Below are positions 1 through 8,627 of a stretch of DNA of 64,000 bases, one piece after another (position 1 is the first letter of the stretch; each line of letters starts with the position of its first letter). A program made the translations under genes and the position numbers. The notes beneath the pieces are model-generated. The model was not told the origin of the DNA, did not search any database, and saw only the letters and a list, made by a program, of their open reading frames with translations. The stretch is from Mumia sp. Pv4-285 (lineage in GTDB: Bacteria; Actinomycetota; Actinomycetes; Propionibacteriales; Nocardioidaceae). The DNA lies in NCBI RefSeq assembly GCF_041320275.1, contig NZ_CP162023.1, forward strand, positions 2,170,001 to 2,234,000, given 5' to 3'.

Positions 1-465
1 CACGACGGCGACGAGGCGACCGTCGTCGGAGATGACCGGAGCCTGACCGACGATCCGCGTCCCGTCGGGGTCGTCGACGTCGCCGGTCCACGCGCGCCCG
101 TCGAAAGCGGGGGTGGCGGCCGACTCGGTCGTGCCGACGAGACGCGGGTCGGTCGACGCCAGGACGTCGCCGTCAGGAGCGACGAGGCTGACCGTGTCCG
201 AGCCGGACAGGTTGGCGGCCTGCTGGATCGCCGGGGCGAGCCGTCGCGGTGCCCCGGGCGTGCTCGCCTCGGACCGGACGACGGGGGGGTTGGCGACGTA
301 CTCCGCGGCCGCCTGCAGCCGGCTGCCCCTCAGCTCGCGGAAGTCGGTCGTCGACTGGCGTACGGAGATGATCGCGACGACCGCGAGCACGACCGCCACG
401 ACACAGAGCTGCAGCACCAGGAACTGTCCGGCGAGGGTGGCCCGGGGGCGGCGCAACGACCACAA
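1..465 (-). CDS. CitA/DcuS-family sensor histidine kinase, N-terminal part (cut by window edge)
   Basis: Only the first 155 codons lie in the window; the C-terminal PAS, dimerisation and ATPase parts lie to the left. Reading the reverse strand gives a short basic cytoplasmic start, one hydrophobic segment (about residues 16-36, VVAVVLAVVAIISV at its core), then an extracytoplasmic sensor region containing VSLVAPDGDVLAST and APVISDDGRLVAVV. These are typical of the periplasmic PAS-like domain of citrate/C4-dicarboxylate sensors. The start is a TTG at 465, nine bases after a perfect AGGAGG at 480-475; a TTG at 474 is an alternative. The gene diverges from tctCBA, which is the usual arrangement for a kinase controlling a tricarboxylate transporter. 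That functional link is inference; the partner response regulator would lie outside the window. Confidence 0.8.
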   Translation of the reverse strand, partial: MWSLRRPRATLAGQFLVLQLCVVAVVLAVVAIISVRQSTTDFRELRGSRLQAAAEYVANPPVVRSEASTPGAPRRLAPAIQQAANLSGSDTVSLVAPDGDVLASTDPRLVGTTESAATPAFDGRAWTGDVDDPDGTRIVGQAPVISDDGRLVAVV

Positions 466-499
466 CGACCACAACCTCCTTTGGTTCCGCAAGGGTGAC

Positions 500-514
500 G
501 TGGACCACGTCCAC
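500..514. promoter_or_regulatory. Perfect dyad in the kinase/tctC divergent region
   Basis: GTGGAC-CAC-GTCCAC is a perfect 6-bp inverted repeat with a 3-bp centre, lying between the divergent kinase and tctC starts. It is a candidate operator for the response regulator of the adjacent sensor kinase. No promoter hexamers were assigned. Confidence 0.35.
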
Positions 515-572
515 CGACCATCCTCGCAGGTGACGCGCATGCGGACCTGCGCGCACCGAGGGAGAGAGAGCG

Positions 573-1583
573 ATGGCCACCAACGCGAGAGAACGCCGCG
601 CGCACCGTGTGCGCGCCGTGGTGGCCGTGGTGCTCGCGACGGCGCTGACCGCGCTCGTCTCGGCCTGCGGCGTCACTCGTGGCGCCGACGACGCGGACAA
701 CCGCCGGCTCCGCATGATGATCCCGAACAGCCCGGGCGGCGGGTACGACCTCACCGGGCGCGCGGCGGCGCGCGTGATGGAGGAGGAGGGCCTCACCGGC
801 CGTTTCGAGATCACCAACGTGATCGGCGCCAGCGGCACGGTCGCGATGCAGCGGCTGCTCAACGAGCGGGGGGCCGACGACCTGATGCTCACGATGGGCC
901 TCGGCGTGGTCGGGGCGGTCTACACCAACCGGTCCGACGCGACCGTCGACAACGCCACGCCGCTCGCGCGCCTGGTCGAGGAGTCCGAGGGCCTGCTGGT
1001 TCCGGCAGACTCGCCGTTCAAGACGGTCGACGACTTCGTGGAGGCGTGGAAGGCCGACCCGGGCAGCGTCTCGATCGGCGGCGGATCGTCACCGGGCGGT
1101 CCTGACCACCTCTTCCCGATGCAGCTCGCCCAGGCCGTCGGGGTCGACGCGCGCGACGTCAACTACGTGCCGTACGACGGTGGTGGCCCGCTGACGACCG
1201 CCTTGCTCGGCTCCAAGATCGACGTCGGCACCTCGGGGCTCGGCGAGTTCGAGGGCCAGCTCGAGGAGGGCACCCTACGGGTGCTCGCGGTGTCGGGCGA
1301 GGAGCCGCTGGAGAACGTGGACGCGCCCACGCTGAAGGAGTCGGGCATCGACTTCTCGTTCAGCAACTGGCGCGGGATCCTCGCCCCGCCCGGGATCAGC
1401 GACGAGGAGCGCGACGCCCTCGTCCGCCTCCTCGAGGAGATGCACGACACGAAGGCCTGGCGCGACGAGCTGGAGCGCAACGGGTGGATCGACGCGTTCC
1501 AGACCGGGACCGAGTTCGAGGACTTCCTCGTCTCGCAGGACGAGCGGGTCGAGGACACGTTGAAGGAGCTGGGGCTGGTATGA
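573..1583 (+). CDS. tctC: Tripartite tricarboxylate transporter substrate-binding lipoprotein TctC
   Basis: 336 aa extracytoplasmic binding protein of the TTT family (Bug/TctC fold), delivering a carboxylate such as citrate to the TctAB membrane unit. A basic N-terminus and hydrophobic stretch end in a lipobox, LVSAC with Cys32, so it should be lipid-anchored. The mature part has family features: MMIPNSPGGGYDLTGR near the start, IGGGSSPGGPDH in the middle, and LAPPGISDEERDAL in the C-terminal lobe. The length is normal for the family. The ATG at 573 follows a purine-rich GAGGGAGAGAG. The stop overlaps the tctB start (ATGA). The order tctC-tctB-tctA downstream of a CitA-like kinase supports carboxylate uptake; the exact substrate cannot be read from sequence. 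Confidence 0.93.
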   Translation: MATNARERRAHRVRAVVAVVLATALTALVSACGVTRGADDADNRRLRMMIPNSPGGGYDLTGRAAARVMEEEGLTGRFEITNVIGASGTVAMQRLLNERGADDLMLTMGLGVVGAVYTNRSDATVDNATPLARLVEESEGLLVPADSPFKTVDDFVEAWKADPGSVSIGGGSSPGGPDHLFPMQLAQAVGVDARDVNYVPYDGGGPLTTALLGSKIDVGTSGLGEFEGQLEEGTLRVLAVSGEEPLENVDAPTLKESGIDFSFSNWRGILAPPGISDEERDALVRLLEEMHDTKAWRDELERNGWIDAFQTGTEFEDFLVSQDERVEDTLKELGLV

Positions 1584-2095
1584 GCGAGACACAGGAGCTG
1601 AAGTCCGGGGGAGCAGCGGTCGACCGGGCGCAGTACGGCCTCGCGGCGTTCCTCGTCGTGGTGGGCGCCTACGTGCTGTACGACGCCGCGACCCTCAGCG
1701 CGGGCTTCTCCGACCAGGCGCTGTCGCCCGCGGTGTTCCCGTACGTGATCGGGTCGGCGCTGATCGTCCTCGCGGTGCTGCTCGCGGTCGTCACCGCACG
1801 TGGTGACCGCCCGCAGGCGGAGGCCGGTGAGGACGTCGACCTGACCGGCGGCGCCGACTGGGCCACCGTCGCGAAGCTCGTGGCGGTGTTCGTCGTGAGC
1901 ATCGCCCTCATCGACCTGCTGAGCTGGGCGATCACCGGTGCACTGCTGTTCGCCGGCTGCACCTGGGTCCTCGGCAGCCGTACGCACGTGCGCGACCTCG
2001 CGATCGGCGCGGTGCTCTCGGTCGGCACCTGGTACGGCTTCTACGTCGGCCTGGGCATCCCCATCCCGGCCGGCATCCTGGACGGGGTGCTCTGA
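1580..2095 (+). CDS. tctB: Tripartite tricarboxylate transporter small membrane subunit TctB
   Basis: 171 aa. Four hydrophobic segments are visible (around residues 17-36, 46-66, 98-118 and 124-160), the usual topology of Tct[19 protein letters not shown] and the [10 protein letters not shown] motif after the first helix are typical. The ATG at 1580 overlaps the tctC stop by four bases. It forms the membrane complex with the large subunit that follows, and its stop overlaps the tctA start (TGATG), so the three proteins are probably made in a coupled way. Confidence 0.9.
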   Translation: MSETQELKSGGAAVDRAQYGLAAFLVVVGAYVLYDAATLSAGFSDQALSPAVFPYVIGSALIVLAVLLAVVTARGDRPQAEAGEDVDLTGGADWATVAKLVAVFVVSIALIDLLSWAITGALLFAGCTWVLGSRTHVRDLAIGAVLSVGTWYGFYVGLGIPIPAGILDGVL

Positions 2096-3612
2096 TGGAG
2101 ATGCTCCTCGACGGGTTCGCGACCGCGCTGACCCCCGTCAACCTGCTGTATGCCTGCATCGGAGTGCTGCTCGGGACCTCGGTGGGCGTCCTTCCCGGTA
2201 TCGGTCCGGCGATGACCGTCGCCCTCCTGCTCCCCGTGACCTACAACGTCGCCCCCGACGGCGCCCTCATCATGTTCGCCGGCATCTACTACGGCGGCAT
2301 GTACGGCGGGTCCACGACCTCGATCCTGCTGAACACCCCGGGTGAGTCCTCCTCGGTGGTCACCGCGATCGAGGGCAACAAGATGGCCAAGGCCGGCCGT
2401 GCTGCGCAGGCGCTGGCGACCGCCGCGATCGGATCGTTCGTCGCCGGGACGATCGGCACGATCCTCCTGGTCGCGCTCGCGCCGAGCGTTGCCGGTTGGG
2501 TCGTCAACCTGGGCGCACCGTCGTACTTCGCCATCATGGTGCTCGCCCTCGTGGCCGTCACCGCGGTGCTGGGCGACTCCAGGCTCCGGGGCTTCATCTC
2601 CCTCGCGCTCGGTCTGGCGATCGGCCTCGTCGGGACGTCGACGGGTCAGCCGCGGCTGACCTTCGGCAACCCGCTGCTCGCCGACGGGATCGACATCGTG
2701 GTCGTCGCGGTCGCGATCTTCGCGATCGGCGAGGCGCTGTGGGTGGCGGCGCACCTGCGGCGCAGGCCGCTCGAGATCATCCCGGTCGGCCGCCCCTGGA
2801 TGGGACGCAGCGACTGGGCGCGCTCGTGGAAGCCGTGGCTGCGCGGGACCGCGTACGGGTTCCCCTTCGGGGCGCTGCCGGCCGGCGGTGCGGAGATGCC
2901 GACGTTCCTCTCGTACATCACCGAGCGCCGGCTCGCGAAGCACCCGGAGGAGTTCGGCCACGGCGCGATCGAAGGCGTAGCGGGTCCCGAGGCGGCCAAC
3001 AACGCCTCGGCCGCGGGGACGATGGTGCCGCTGCTGGCGCTGGGGCTGCCGACGACGGCGACCGCGGCCGTCATCCTGGCCTCGATGCAGAGCTACGGGA
3101 TCCAGCCGGGCCCCGGCCTGTTCGACAACGAGCCCGAGCTCGTCTGGGGCCTCCTCGCGAGCCTCTTCGTCGCCAACACGCTGCTGCTGGTCCTCAACCT
3201 GCCGCTCGCGCCGGTGTGGGCCAAGCTGCTGCGCACACCGCGGCCGTACCTGTACGCAGGGATCCTGTTCTTCGCGTCGCTCGGTGCGTACAGCGTGAAC
3301 TTCCAGTGGTTCGACCTGCTCGTGCTGCTGGCGTTCGGGATGCTCGGACTCGCGATGCGACGGTTCGCGCTGCCGGTGCTGCCGCTCATCATCGGCGTCA
3401 TCCTCGGCCCCCAGCTGGAGTACCAGCTCGGTCAGGCCCTGCAGCTGTCGGAGGGCGACTGGACGACCCTGCTCTCCGAGCCCGTCGCGGTCGTCGCGTA
3501 CGTCGTGGTCGCGCTCATCCTCGTCGTCCCGCTGCTCGCCCGGCTGCGCGGTGGTGGGAACGACCGGTTGGACAAGGAGCTCGACGACCTGGAGAAGGAG
3601 GTCCGCCCGTGA
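2095..3612 (+). CDS. tctA: Tripartite tricarboxylate transporter large permease TctA
   Basis: 505 aa polytopic permease of the TTT system, the ion-coupled transport subunit. It carries the family signatures: [19 protein letters not shown] near residue 35, [20 protein letters not shown] near 64-83, and [20 protein letters not shown] followed by [13 protein letters not shown] near 295-330. About 11-12 hydrophobic segments are visible and the length is standard. The start overlaps the tctB stop and the stop overlaps the GTG of the universal stress protein gene, so the operon runs on. Confidence 0.95.
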   Translation: MEMLLDGFATALTPVNLLYACIGVLLGTSVGVLPGIGPAMTVALLLPVTYNVAPDGALIMFAGIYYGGMYGGSTTSILLNTPGESSSVVTAIEGNKMAKAGRAAQALATAAIGSFVAGTIGTILLVALAPSVAGWVVNLGAPSYFAIMVLALVAVTAVLGDSRLRGFISLALGLAIGLVGTSTGQPRLTFGNPLLADGIDIVVVAVAIFAIGEALWVAAHLRRRPLEIIPVGRPWMGRSDWARSWKPWLRGTAYGFPFGALPAGGAEMPTFLSYITERRLAKHPEEFGHGAIEGVAGPEAANNASAAGTMVPLLALGLPTTATAAVILASMQSYGIQPGPGLFDNEPELVWGLLASLFVANTLLLVLNLPLAPVWAKLLRTPRPYLYAGILFFASLGAYSVNFQWFDLLVLLAFGMLGLAMRRFALPVLPLIIGVILGPQLEYQLGQALQLSEGDWTTLLSEPVAVVAYVVVALILVVPLLARLRGGGNDRLDKELDDLEKEVRP

Positions 3613-4019
3613 CCGTCGTAGTGGCGTACAGCGAGGACGACCAGGGGCGCGCCGCGCTCTCCTACGGAGTGGCGGAGGCGACGCTGCGGGGCAGCGACCT
3701 GGTCGTGGTCAACGCGACCCGCGGCGACGCGTACGTCGACCGGCGTTTCGCCGCGGGAAGCGCCGCCGACCACCTCCGCGACGAGCTGGCGAGGCTCGGC
3801 GTCGACGCCGACGTCCGGCAGCCGATCGACCCCGACATCGCGGGCGCCGTGCTCGCGGTCGTCGCGGAGGTCGGCGCCGACGAGCTCGTCATCGGGATCC
3901 GCCACCGCTCGCCGGTCGGCAAGGCGATCACCGGGAGCGTCGCCCAACGCCTTCTGCTCGACTCCCCGGTACCCGTCCTCGCCGTCAAGCACGACGGGCG
4001 TGCAGACTCGGCGGTGTGA
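3609..4019 (+). CDS. Universal stress protein (UspA family)
   Basis: 136 aa single Usp domain starting at a GTG that overlaps the tctA stop (GTGA). The beta-strand start [20 protein letters not shown] and the C-terminal [28 protein letters not shown] fit the ATP-binding loop pattern G-x2-G-x9-G(S/T); here [17 protein letters not shown] small ATP-binding Usp translationally coupled to tctA is seen in other actinobacterial Tct operons and may modulate the transporter; that role is inference. Its stop overlaps the next gene's GTG. Confidence 0.85.
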   Translation: MTVVVAYSEDDQGRAALSYGVAEATLRGSDLVVVNATRGDAYVDRRFAAGSAADHLRDELARLGVDADVRQPIDPDIAGAVLAVVAEVGADELVIGIRHRSPVGKAITGSVAQRLLLDSPVPVLAVKHDGRADSAV

Positions 4020-4594
4020 CGAGCGATCTGGAGACCGAGGCACGGGCGCTGCTGGACGCGACGCTGAGCCATGCCGGCGTGACCGTCCGGATCACGGAGG
4101 TCGAGGCGTACGGCGGCACCGCCGACCCGGCGTCGCACGCCTTCCGGGGGCCGACACCGCGCAGCGCGATCATGTTCGGGCCGCCGGACGTGCTGTACGT
4201 CTACCTGTCGTACGGGATGCACCACTGCGCCAACGTGGTCGTCGGGAGCGACGGCGACGCCTCGGCCGTGCTCCTCCGCGCCGGGGAGGTCGTCCGCGGC
4301 GTCGAGACGGCACGCGTACGCCGTGGGCCGGGCGTGACCGACGTCCGGCTGGCTCGTGGACCGGCGAACCTGACCCAGGCCCTCGGCCTCACGCTGTCGC
4401 ACAACGGCGTCGCGCTCGGCGGGCCGGAGGTCGTGCTGCGGCGCGCCGCCGTCCCGGCGGCCGAGGTCAGCAGCGGTCCGCGGGTCGGCGTCTCGCAGGC
4501 GGCGGACGTCCCCTGGCGGTTCTGGTTGACCGGAGACCCCACCGTCTCCGCCTACCGCCGCAGTCCCCGCGCCGGTGCCGCAGGCGCTCTGTGA
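4016..4594 (+). CDS. DNA-3-methyladenine glycosylase (Mpg/AAG type)
   Basis: 192 aa. It excises alkylated purines in base-excision repair. Family motifs visible: RITEVEAYGGTADPASHAFRG near residues 23-43 with the catalytic Glu in the EVEAY segment, FGPPDVLYVYLSYGMHHCAN (substrate pocket), VLLRAGEV, and ARGPANLTQALG. The length is close to the usual 190-210. The GTG at 4016 overlaps the Usp stop. A gene of DNA repair at the end of a transport operon probably reflects compact packing and not pathway membership. Confidence 0.9.
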   Translation: MTSDLETEARALLDATLSHAGVTVRITEVEAYGGTADPASHAFRGPTPRSAIMFGPPDVLYVYLSYGMHHCANVVVGSDGDASAVLLRAGEVVRGVETARVRRGPGVTDVRLARGPANLTQALGLTLSHNGVALGGPEVVLRRAAVPAAEVSSGPRVGVSQAADVPWRFWLTGDPTVSAYRRSPRAGAAGAL

Positions 4595-4604
4595 GGATGA
4601 GCGC

Positions 4605-5294
4605 ATGACTCGCACCCGGCCCCTGCGCGGGATCGCCGCCGCGCTCGCGTCCCTGCTGCTCGTCTCGTGCGGCAGCGCCGCACAGATCGCGGGGGAGTCG
4701 GGCGGCGAGACCTGGGGGCCGGAGGCAGCAGGCCTGCCCCTGACCGACGACGGCGGCGTCGTCGTCACGGCGCACGACCTCGATCCGACCGGCAGCTACC
4801 CGGACGACCCGGTCGCGGTGGCGGTGTACGTCGAGCCGCTGTGCCCCCACTGCGGCGCGTTCGCCGCGGACCAGGGGCGCCTGCTCGCAGACCGGCTCGC
4901 CTCGGGGGCGATCACCCTCGAGTACCGGCTGGTCTCGTTCCTCGACACCGGCAGCACCGACCGCGCCTCGGCCCGCAGCGTCAACGCAGCGCTGTGCGTG
5001 TCGGCCGCGGGAGGCCCGGTCGCGTACGAGGCGTTCGTCGGCGCCCTGCTCGAGAACCAGCAGCCGGACGGGCTCTCGGACGACGACCTCGTCGCGCTCG
5101 CCGCCGACATCGCCGGCGCCCGGAGCGAGCGGTGCATCCGCGACGAGGAGCATCAGGAGCTCGTGCGTGTGCTGACCGAGCGCGGTGTCGAGGAGATCTC
5201 GGGTACGCCGGCGGTGGTCGTCGACGGGCGCCCGCTCGATCAGATCCCGACCACGGCTGAGCTGAGGGCGATGTTCGGCGCGGCGACCGTCTGA
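4605..5294 (+). CDS. DsbA-like thioredoxin-fold lipoprotein
   Basis: 229 aa. The ATG at 4605 gives a lipoprotein signal ending LLLVSC (Cys22). The redox motif is C80-P-H-C83 in YVEPLCPHCGAF, followed by a helical insert (ADQGRLLADRL, SARSVNAALCVS) and the cis-Pro loop region GTPAVVVDGRPL near residues 205-215. This is the actinobacterial thioredoxin_4/DsbA-like arrangement of extracytoplasmic thiol oxidoreductases. The partner (a VKOR- or DsbD-like protein) is not in the window. An in-frame upstream ATG at 4575 would overlap the glycosylase and spoil the signal peptide. Confidence 0.85.
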   Translation: MTRTRPLRGIAAALASLLLVSCGSAAQIAGESGGETWGPEAAGLPLTDDGGVVVTAHDLDPTGSYPDDPVAVAVYVEPLCPHCGAFAADQGRLLADRLASGAITLEYRLVSFLDTGSTDRASARSVNAALCVSAAGGPVAYEAFVGALLENQQPDGLSDDDLVALAADIAGARSERCIRDEEHQELVRVLTERGVEEISGTPAVVVDGRPLDQIPTTAELRAMFGAATV

Positions 5295-5298
5295 GAGG

Positions 5299-6432
5299 TC
5301 AGAGCGGGAGCGCCACGGCGTCGAGCGCCGTCACGAGCGCACCGACGACCGACGCCTGGTCACCGCGTTCGGACACCCGAACCGAGATCTCGCCGCCGAG
5401 CCCGTCCACGGCATGGCGACGGAGGCCGTCGCGGATCCCGTCGACGACGATGCTGCACGCGAGATCACCCCCGACGACGATCAGCTCGGGGCTGAGGAGG
5501 TTGGCGAGGATCGCCGAGCCCTGGCCGAGGGCGCGGCCGGCATCCTCCAGCAGGCGCCGGGCTCCGGCGTCCCCGGAGTCGGCGAGGTCGACGAGGTCGT
5601 GCACGGCCAGGCCGGGGATGCGGCTGTGGAGCTGGTCGACGAGGCCCGTGCCACCGGCGTACGCCTCGAGGCAACCGCGACTCCCGCACCGACAGAGGGG
5701 GCCGGTCTCGTCGAGCGTGATGTGGCCGAGCTCGCCGGCGGTGCCGAGGCCGCCCCGGTAGAGGTTGCCGTCGAGCACGAGACCGCAGCCGATGCCCGAC
5801 GACACCTTGAGGTAGGCGAGGGTGCTGACCTCCGGGTGGTCGCTGTGCTCGGCGAGCGCCCCCAGGTTGGCGTCGTTGTCCACCAGCGTGGGCAGGTCGA
5901 GCGCCTTCGACGCGACGTCCGGCGCGGCGACTCCGACCCAGCCCGGGAGGATCGAGCCGGCGGTGATCCGGCCGTCCTTGGTGATGGGAGCCGGCAGGCC
6001 GAGCCCGGCGGCGTGGACGTTCGAGCGGTGCTCACCGAGCTCGGCGAGCAGCGAGTCGAGGAGCTCGTCGGCGAGCGCGAGCCCGTCGCCGTACGCGTGG
6101 TCGTTGTCGAGCTGGCGTCGCGTCGTGATCAGGGGACGGGCGGCGAGGTCTCCGAGCGCGACCTCGAGGTGGGAGTGGCCGAAGTCGATGCCGGCGACCA
6201 GCCCGGCACCGCGCGCGATGCTCACCGTGAGGCCCGCGCGCCCGCCGCTGCCGGCCGTCTCGACCAGGCCTGTGGCGACGAGCTGCCGGACGATGTTGGA
6301 CACCGTGGCGGGCGCGAGCTCGGTCCGTCGGGCGATCTCCGCCTGGCTCAGCTCGCTGTCCGTGCGCAGCACCGACACGACGCGCGCCAGGTTCGCTGAG
6401 CGCAGCGCTGACGTCGATCCGGTGGGTCGCAT
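5299..6432 (-). CDS. ROK-family transcriptional repressor (XylR/NagC type)
   Basis: 377 aa. An N-terminal winged helix (about residues 15-70, ELSQAEIARRTELAPATVSN as recognition region) is followed by an ROK sugar-kinase-like domain. That domain has the GIDFGHSHLEVALGDL phosphate loop and the zinc motif C-x-C-G-x2-G-C-L-E in LCRCGSRGCLEAYAGG. It diverges from the sugar ABC operon at 6602, and two matching dyad sites lie in the shared intergenic region. It is therefore probably the local repressor, released by a sugar such as xylose. The identity of the sugar is inference. It converges tail-to-tail with the DsbA-like gene with four bases between stops. Confidence 0.9.
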   Translation of the reverse strand: MRPTGSTSALRSANLARVVSVLRTDSELSQAEIARRTELAPATVSNIVRQLVATGLVETAGSGGRAGLTVSIARGAGLVAGIDFGHSHLEVALGDLAARPLITTRRQLDNDHAYGDGLALADELLDSLLAELGEHRSNVHAAGLGLPAPITKDGRITAGSILPGWVGVAAPDVASKALDLPTLVDNDANLGALAEHSDHPEVSTLAYLKVSSGIGCGLVLDGNLYRGGLGTAGELGHITLDETGPLCRCGSRGCLEAYAGGTGLVDQLHSRIPGLAVHDLVDLADSGDAGARRLLEDAGRALGQGSAILANLLSPELIVVGGDLACSIVVDGIRDGLRRHAVDGLGGEISVRVSERGDQASVVGALVTALDAVALPL

Positions 6433-6450
6433 TGCCTCAACCTAGTCGGA

Positions 6451-6467
6451 TTCGACAAATCGTCAAG
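6451..6467. promoter_or_regulatory. Candidate ROK operator 1
   Basis: TTCGACAAATCGTCAAG is an imperfect dyad (T-GAC-A-T-GTC-A conserved on both strands) placed 18 bp upstream of the ROK start. A second, oppositely oriented match lies at 6521-6538. Together they could control both divergent transcripts. Confidence 0.5.
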
Positions 6468-6520
6468 GGGTGAAGGTTTCACGCGAATGTTTCGGTTTTG
6501 CAACGCTCTTATGTTCACAA

Positions 6521-6538
6521 CTTGACGATTTCTCCGAA
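6521..6538. promoter_or_regulatory. Candidate ROK operator 2 overlapping a -35 element of the sugar ABC operon
   Basis: CTTGACGATTTCTCCGAA matches the reverse complement of operator 1 in its first 11 bases (CTTGACGATTT). It contains TTGACG (6522-6527), a plausible -35 box; 17 bp later AAGACT is a weak -10. A repressor bound here would block the promoter. Confidence 0.45.
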
Positions 6539-6601
6539 GATGCCAAGACTGTGGGCGACAGACGCGGAGTTTCCTGCGTCACATCTTCCTGGGGAGGAAA
6601 C

Positions 6602-7660
6602 GTGAAGAAGTTTGCCCGCACCGCTGTAGGGGCGGCGTCGGTCGTGGTGCTCGCGGCCGCACTGGGCGCCTGTGGAGGCGACGACGACGGAGGCGACGGT
6701 GGCAGCGACAGCAAGACGATCGCGCTGCTGCTCCCCGAGACCAAGACCACCCGCTACGAGGCGTTCGACAAGCCGCTCTTCGAGGCGAAGGTCCAGGAGC
6801 TCTGTGACGACTGCGAGGTCAAGTACCTCAACGCCGACCAGGACGCCTCCAAGCAGCAGCAGCAGGCAGAGTCGGCGATCACCGACGGTGCGGCTGTCCT
6901 GGTGCTCGACCCGGTCGACAGCGAGGCCGCTGTCGGCATCGTGAAGTCGGCCCAGTCCTCCGAGGTCCCGGTCATCGCCTACGACCGCTTCATCGAGGGC
7001 GCCGACTACTACATGTCGTTCGACAACGAGCGTGTCGGCGAGCTCCAGGGCCAGGCCCTGGTGGACGCCACCGGCGGCACCGGCGACATCCTCATGCTCA
7101 ACGGCGCGCCGACCGATCCGAACGCGGCCCAGTTCAAGGCGGGTGCGCACAAGGCGATCGACGCCAGCGGCCTCAACGTCGTGGCCGAGTTCGACAACCC
7201 GGACTGGAGCCCCGACAACGCGCAGAAGTTCGTCACGTCGCAGCTCAACAACGTCGACGGCGCCTCGCTCGCCGGCGTCTACGCCGCCAACGACGGCCAG
7301 GCAGGCGGCGTGATCGCCGCCCTCCGTGCCGACGGCATGACGAAGTTCCCGCCGGTCACCGGTCAGGACGCCGAGCTCGCTGCGATCCAGCGGATCGTCA
7401 CCGGCGACCAGTTCATGACGATCTACAAGTCGATCAAGACCGAGGCCGAGAAGGCCGCCGAGGTCGCGGTCGCCATCGTCAACGGCGACGACGTGGGCGA
7501 CACGACCGACTTCCAGGGCGTCAAGTCGTTCATCTTCGACCCGGTCGTCGTCACGACAGACAACATCAAGGACTCCGTCGTGGCTGATGGGTTCTACTCG
7601 GTGGAGGACATCTGCACGCCGGAGTACGCGGACGCCTGTGCAGCCGCAGGCCTCAGCTGA
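6602..7660 (+). CDS. Sugar ABC transporter substrate-binding lipoprotein (CUT2/XylF-like)
   Basis: 352 aa. The GTG at 6602 follows GGGAGG at good spacing and gives a lipoprotein signal with lipobox LGAC (Cys24). A Gly/Asp-rich linker precedes a periplasmic-binding-protein type 1 fold: IALLLPETKTTRYEAFDKP, AVLVLDPVDSEAAVGIVKSA, VPVIAYDRFIEGADYYMSFD, GDILMLNGAPTDPNA and the C-terminal GQDAELAAIQRIVTGDQFMT. These segments resemble D-xylose-binding proteins, especially YDRFI and the TDPNA stretch. It is the first gene of a three-gene importer facing a ROK regulator, so pentose uptake is the best guess. A reading frame extends upstream but lacks signal-peptide logic. Confidence 0.9.
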   Translation: MKKFARTAVGAASVVVLAAALGACGGDDDGGDGGSDSKTIALLLPETKTTRYEAFDKPLFEAKVQELCDDCEVKYLNADQDASKQQQQAESAITDGAAVLVLDPVDSEAAVGIVKSAQSSEVPVIAYDRFIEGADYYMSFDNERVGELQGQALVDATGGTGDILMLNGAPTDPNAAQFKAGAHKAIDASGLNVVAEFDNPDWSPDNAQKFVTSQLNNVDGASLAGVYAANDGQAGGVIAALRADGMTKFPPVTGQDAELAAIQRIVTGDQFMTIYKSIKTEAEKAAEVAVAIVNGDDVGDTTDFQGVKSFIFDPVVVTTDNIKDSVVADGFYSVEDICTPEYADACAAAGLS

Positions 7661-7742
7661 TCCGCAGTCCCCGGGTCCGGGTGGTCACGCGTCGTCGTGA
7701 CCGCCCGGACCGTTCCCGTCCCCACGACCAGCGAAGGACACC

Positions 7743-8627
7743 ATGAACGACGGCAGCCAGCCGATCCTCTCGCTGCGCGGCATCGACAAGCGCTTCGGCG
7801 CCGTGCAAGCCCTCAGTGACGTCTCCATCGACGTGCACCCCGGTGAAGTGGTCGCCCTCGTCGGCGACAACGGCGCCGGCAAGTCGACCCTCGTCAAGAT
7901 CATGTCCGGCGTCTACCAGCCCGACGGCGGCGACATCGTCTTCGACGGCAAGAAGGTCTCGATCCCCGGTCCCAAGGCTTCGCAGGAGCTCGGCATCGCG
8001 ACGGTCTTCCAGGACCTCGCCCTGTGCGACAACCTGGACGTGGTCGCCAACCTGTTCCTCGGTCACGAGCGCACCTCCGCGGGTGTCCTCGACGAGGTCG
8101 AGATGGAGCGCCACTCGTGGGAGCTGCTCCGTCAGCTCTCCGCCAAGATCCCGTCCGTCCGCATCCCGATCGCCTCGCTGTCCGGCGGACAGCGGCAGAC
8201 CGTCGCGATCGCCCGCAGCCTCGTCGGCGAGCCCAAGGTGGTCATGCTCGACGAGCCGACCGCGGCCCTCGGTGTCGCGCAGACCGCCGAGGTCCTGAAC
8301 CTCGTCGAGCGGCTCCGCAGCCGCGGTCTCGGCGTCGTGCTCATCAGCCACAACATGGCCGACGTGCAGGCCGTCGCCGACCGGATCTACGTGCTGCGCC
8401 TCGGGCGCAACGGCGCGGAGTTCGCGATCGGCGAGGTCACCACGGTTCAGCTCGTGGCCGCGATCACGGGGGCGTCCGACAACGTGGTCGCCGAGCGTGC
8501 GGCGCGCGACCAGTCGGGAGCGTCGATCGCTCCCGAAGACATCGATCCCGACGCCGTGCTGCCGGACGGCCACCACGCTCCCGGCACCGGCACGACTCCC
8601 GACTCGGACGAGGAGCGCAACGCATGA
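7743..8627 (+). CDS. Sugar ABC transporter ATP-binding protein, single NBD
   Basis: 294 aa with one complete nucleotide-binding domain: Walker A GDNGAGKS (41-48), Q-loop TVFQDLALCDN (88-97), signature LSGGQ (146-150), Walker B VVMLDE (166-171) and the switch His in VLISHNMADV. CUT2 sugar ATPases of the XylG/RbsA type carry two such domains in about 500 aa. This one has a single domain plus a hydrophilic tail from about residue 255, like FrcA-type ATPases, so the transporter should use a homodimer. It overlaps the permease start by four bases. Confidence 0.92.
   Translation: MNDGSQPILSLRGIDKRFGAVQALSDVSIDVHPGEVVALVGDNGAGKSTLVKIMSGVYQPDGGDIVFDGKKVSIPGPKASQELGIATVFQDLALCDNLDVVANLFLGHERTSAGVLDEVEMERHSWELLRQLSAKIPSVRIPIASLSGGQRQTVAIARSLVGEPKVVMLDEPTAALGVAQTAEVLNLVERLRSRGLGVVLISHNMADVQAVADRIYVLRLGRNGAEFAIGEVTTVQLVAAITGASDNVVAERAARDQSGASIAPEDIDPDAVLPDGHHAPGTGTTPDSDEERNA

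Noticed and set aside
2496-3608. Long Arg/Ala-rich frame leading into the universal stress protein
   Set aside because: It is the shifted reading of tctA. The real Usp start is the GTG at 3609.
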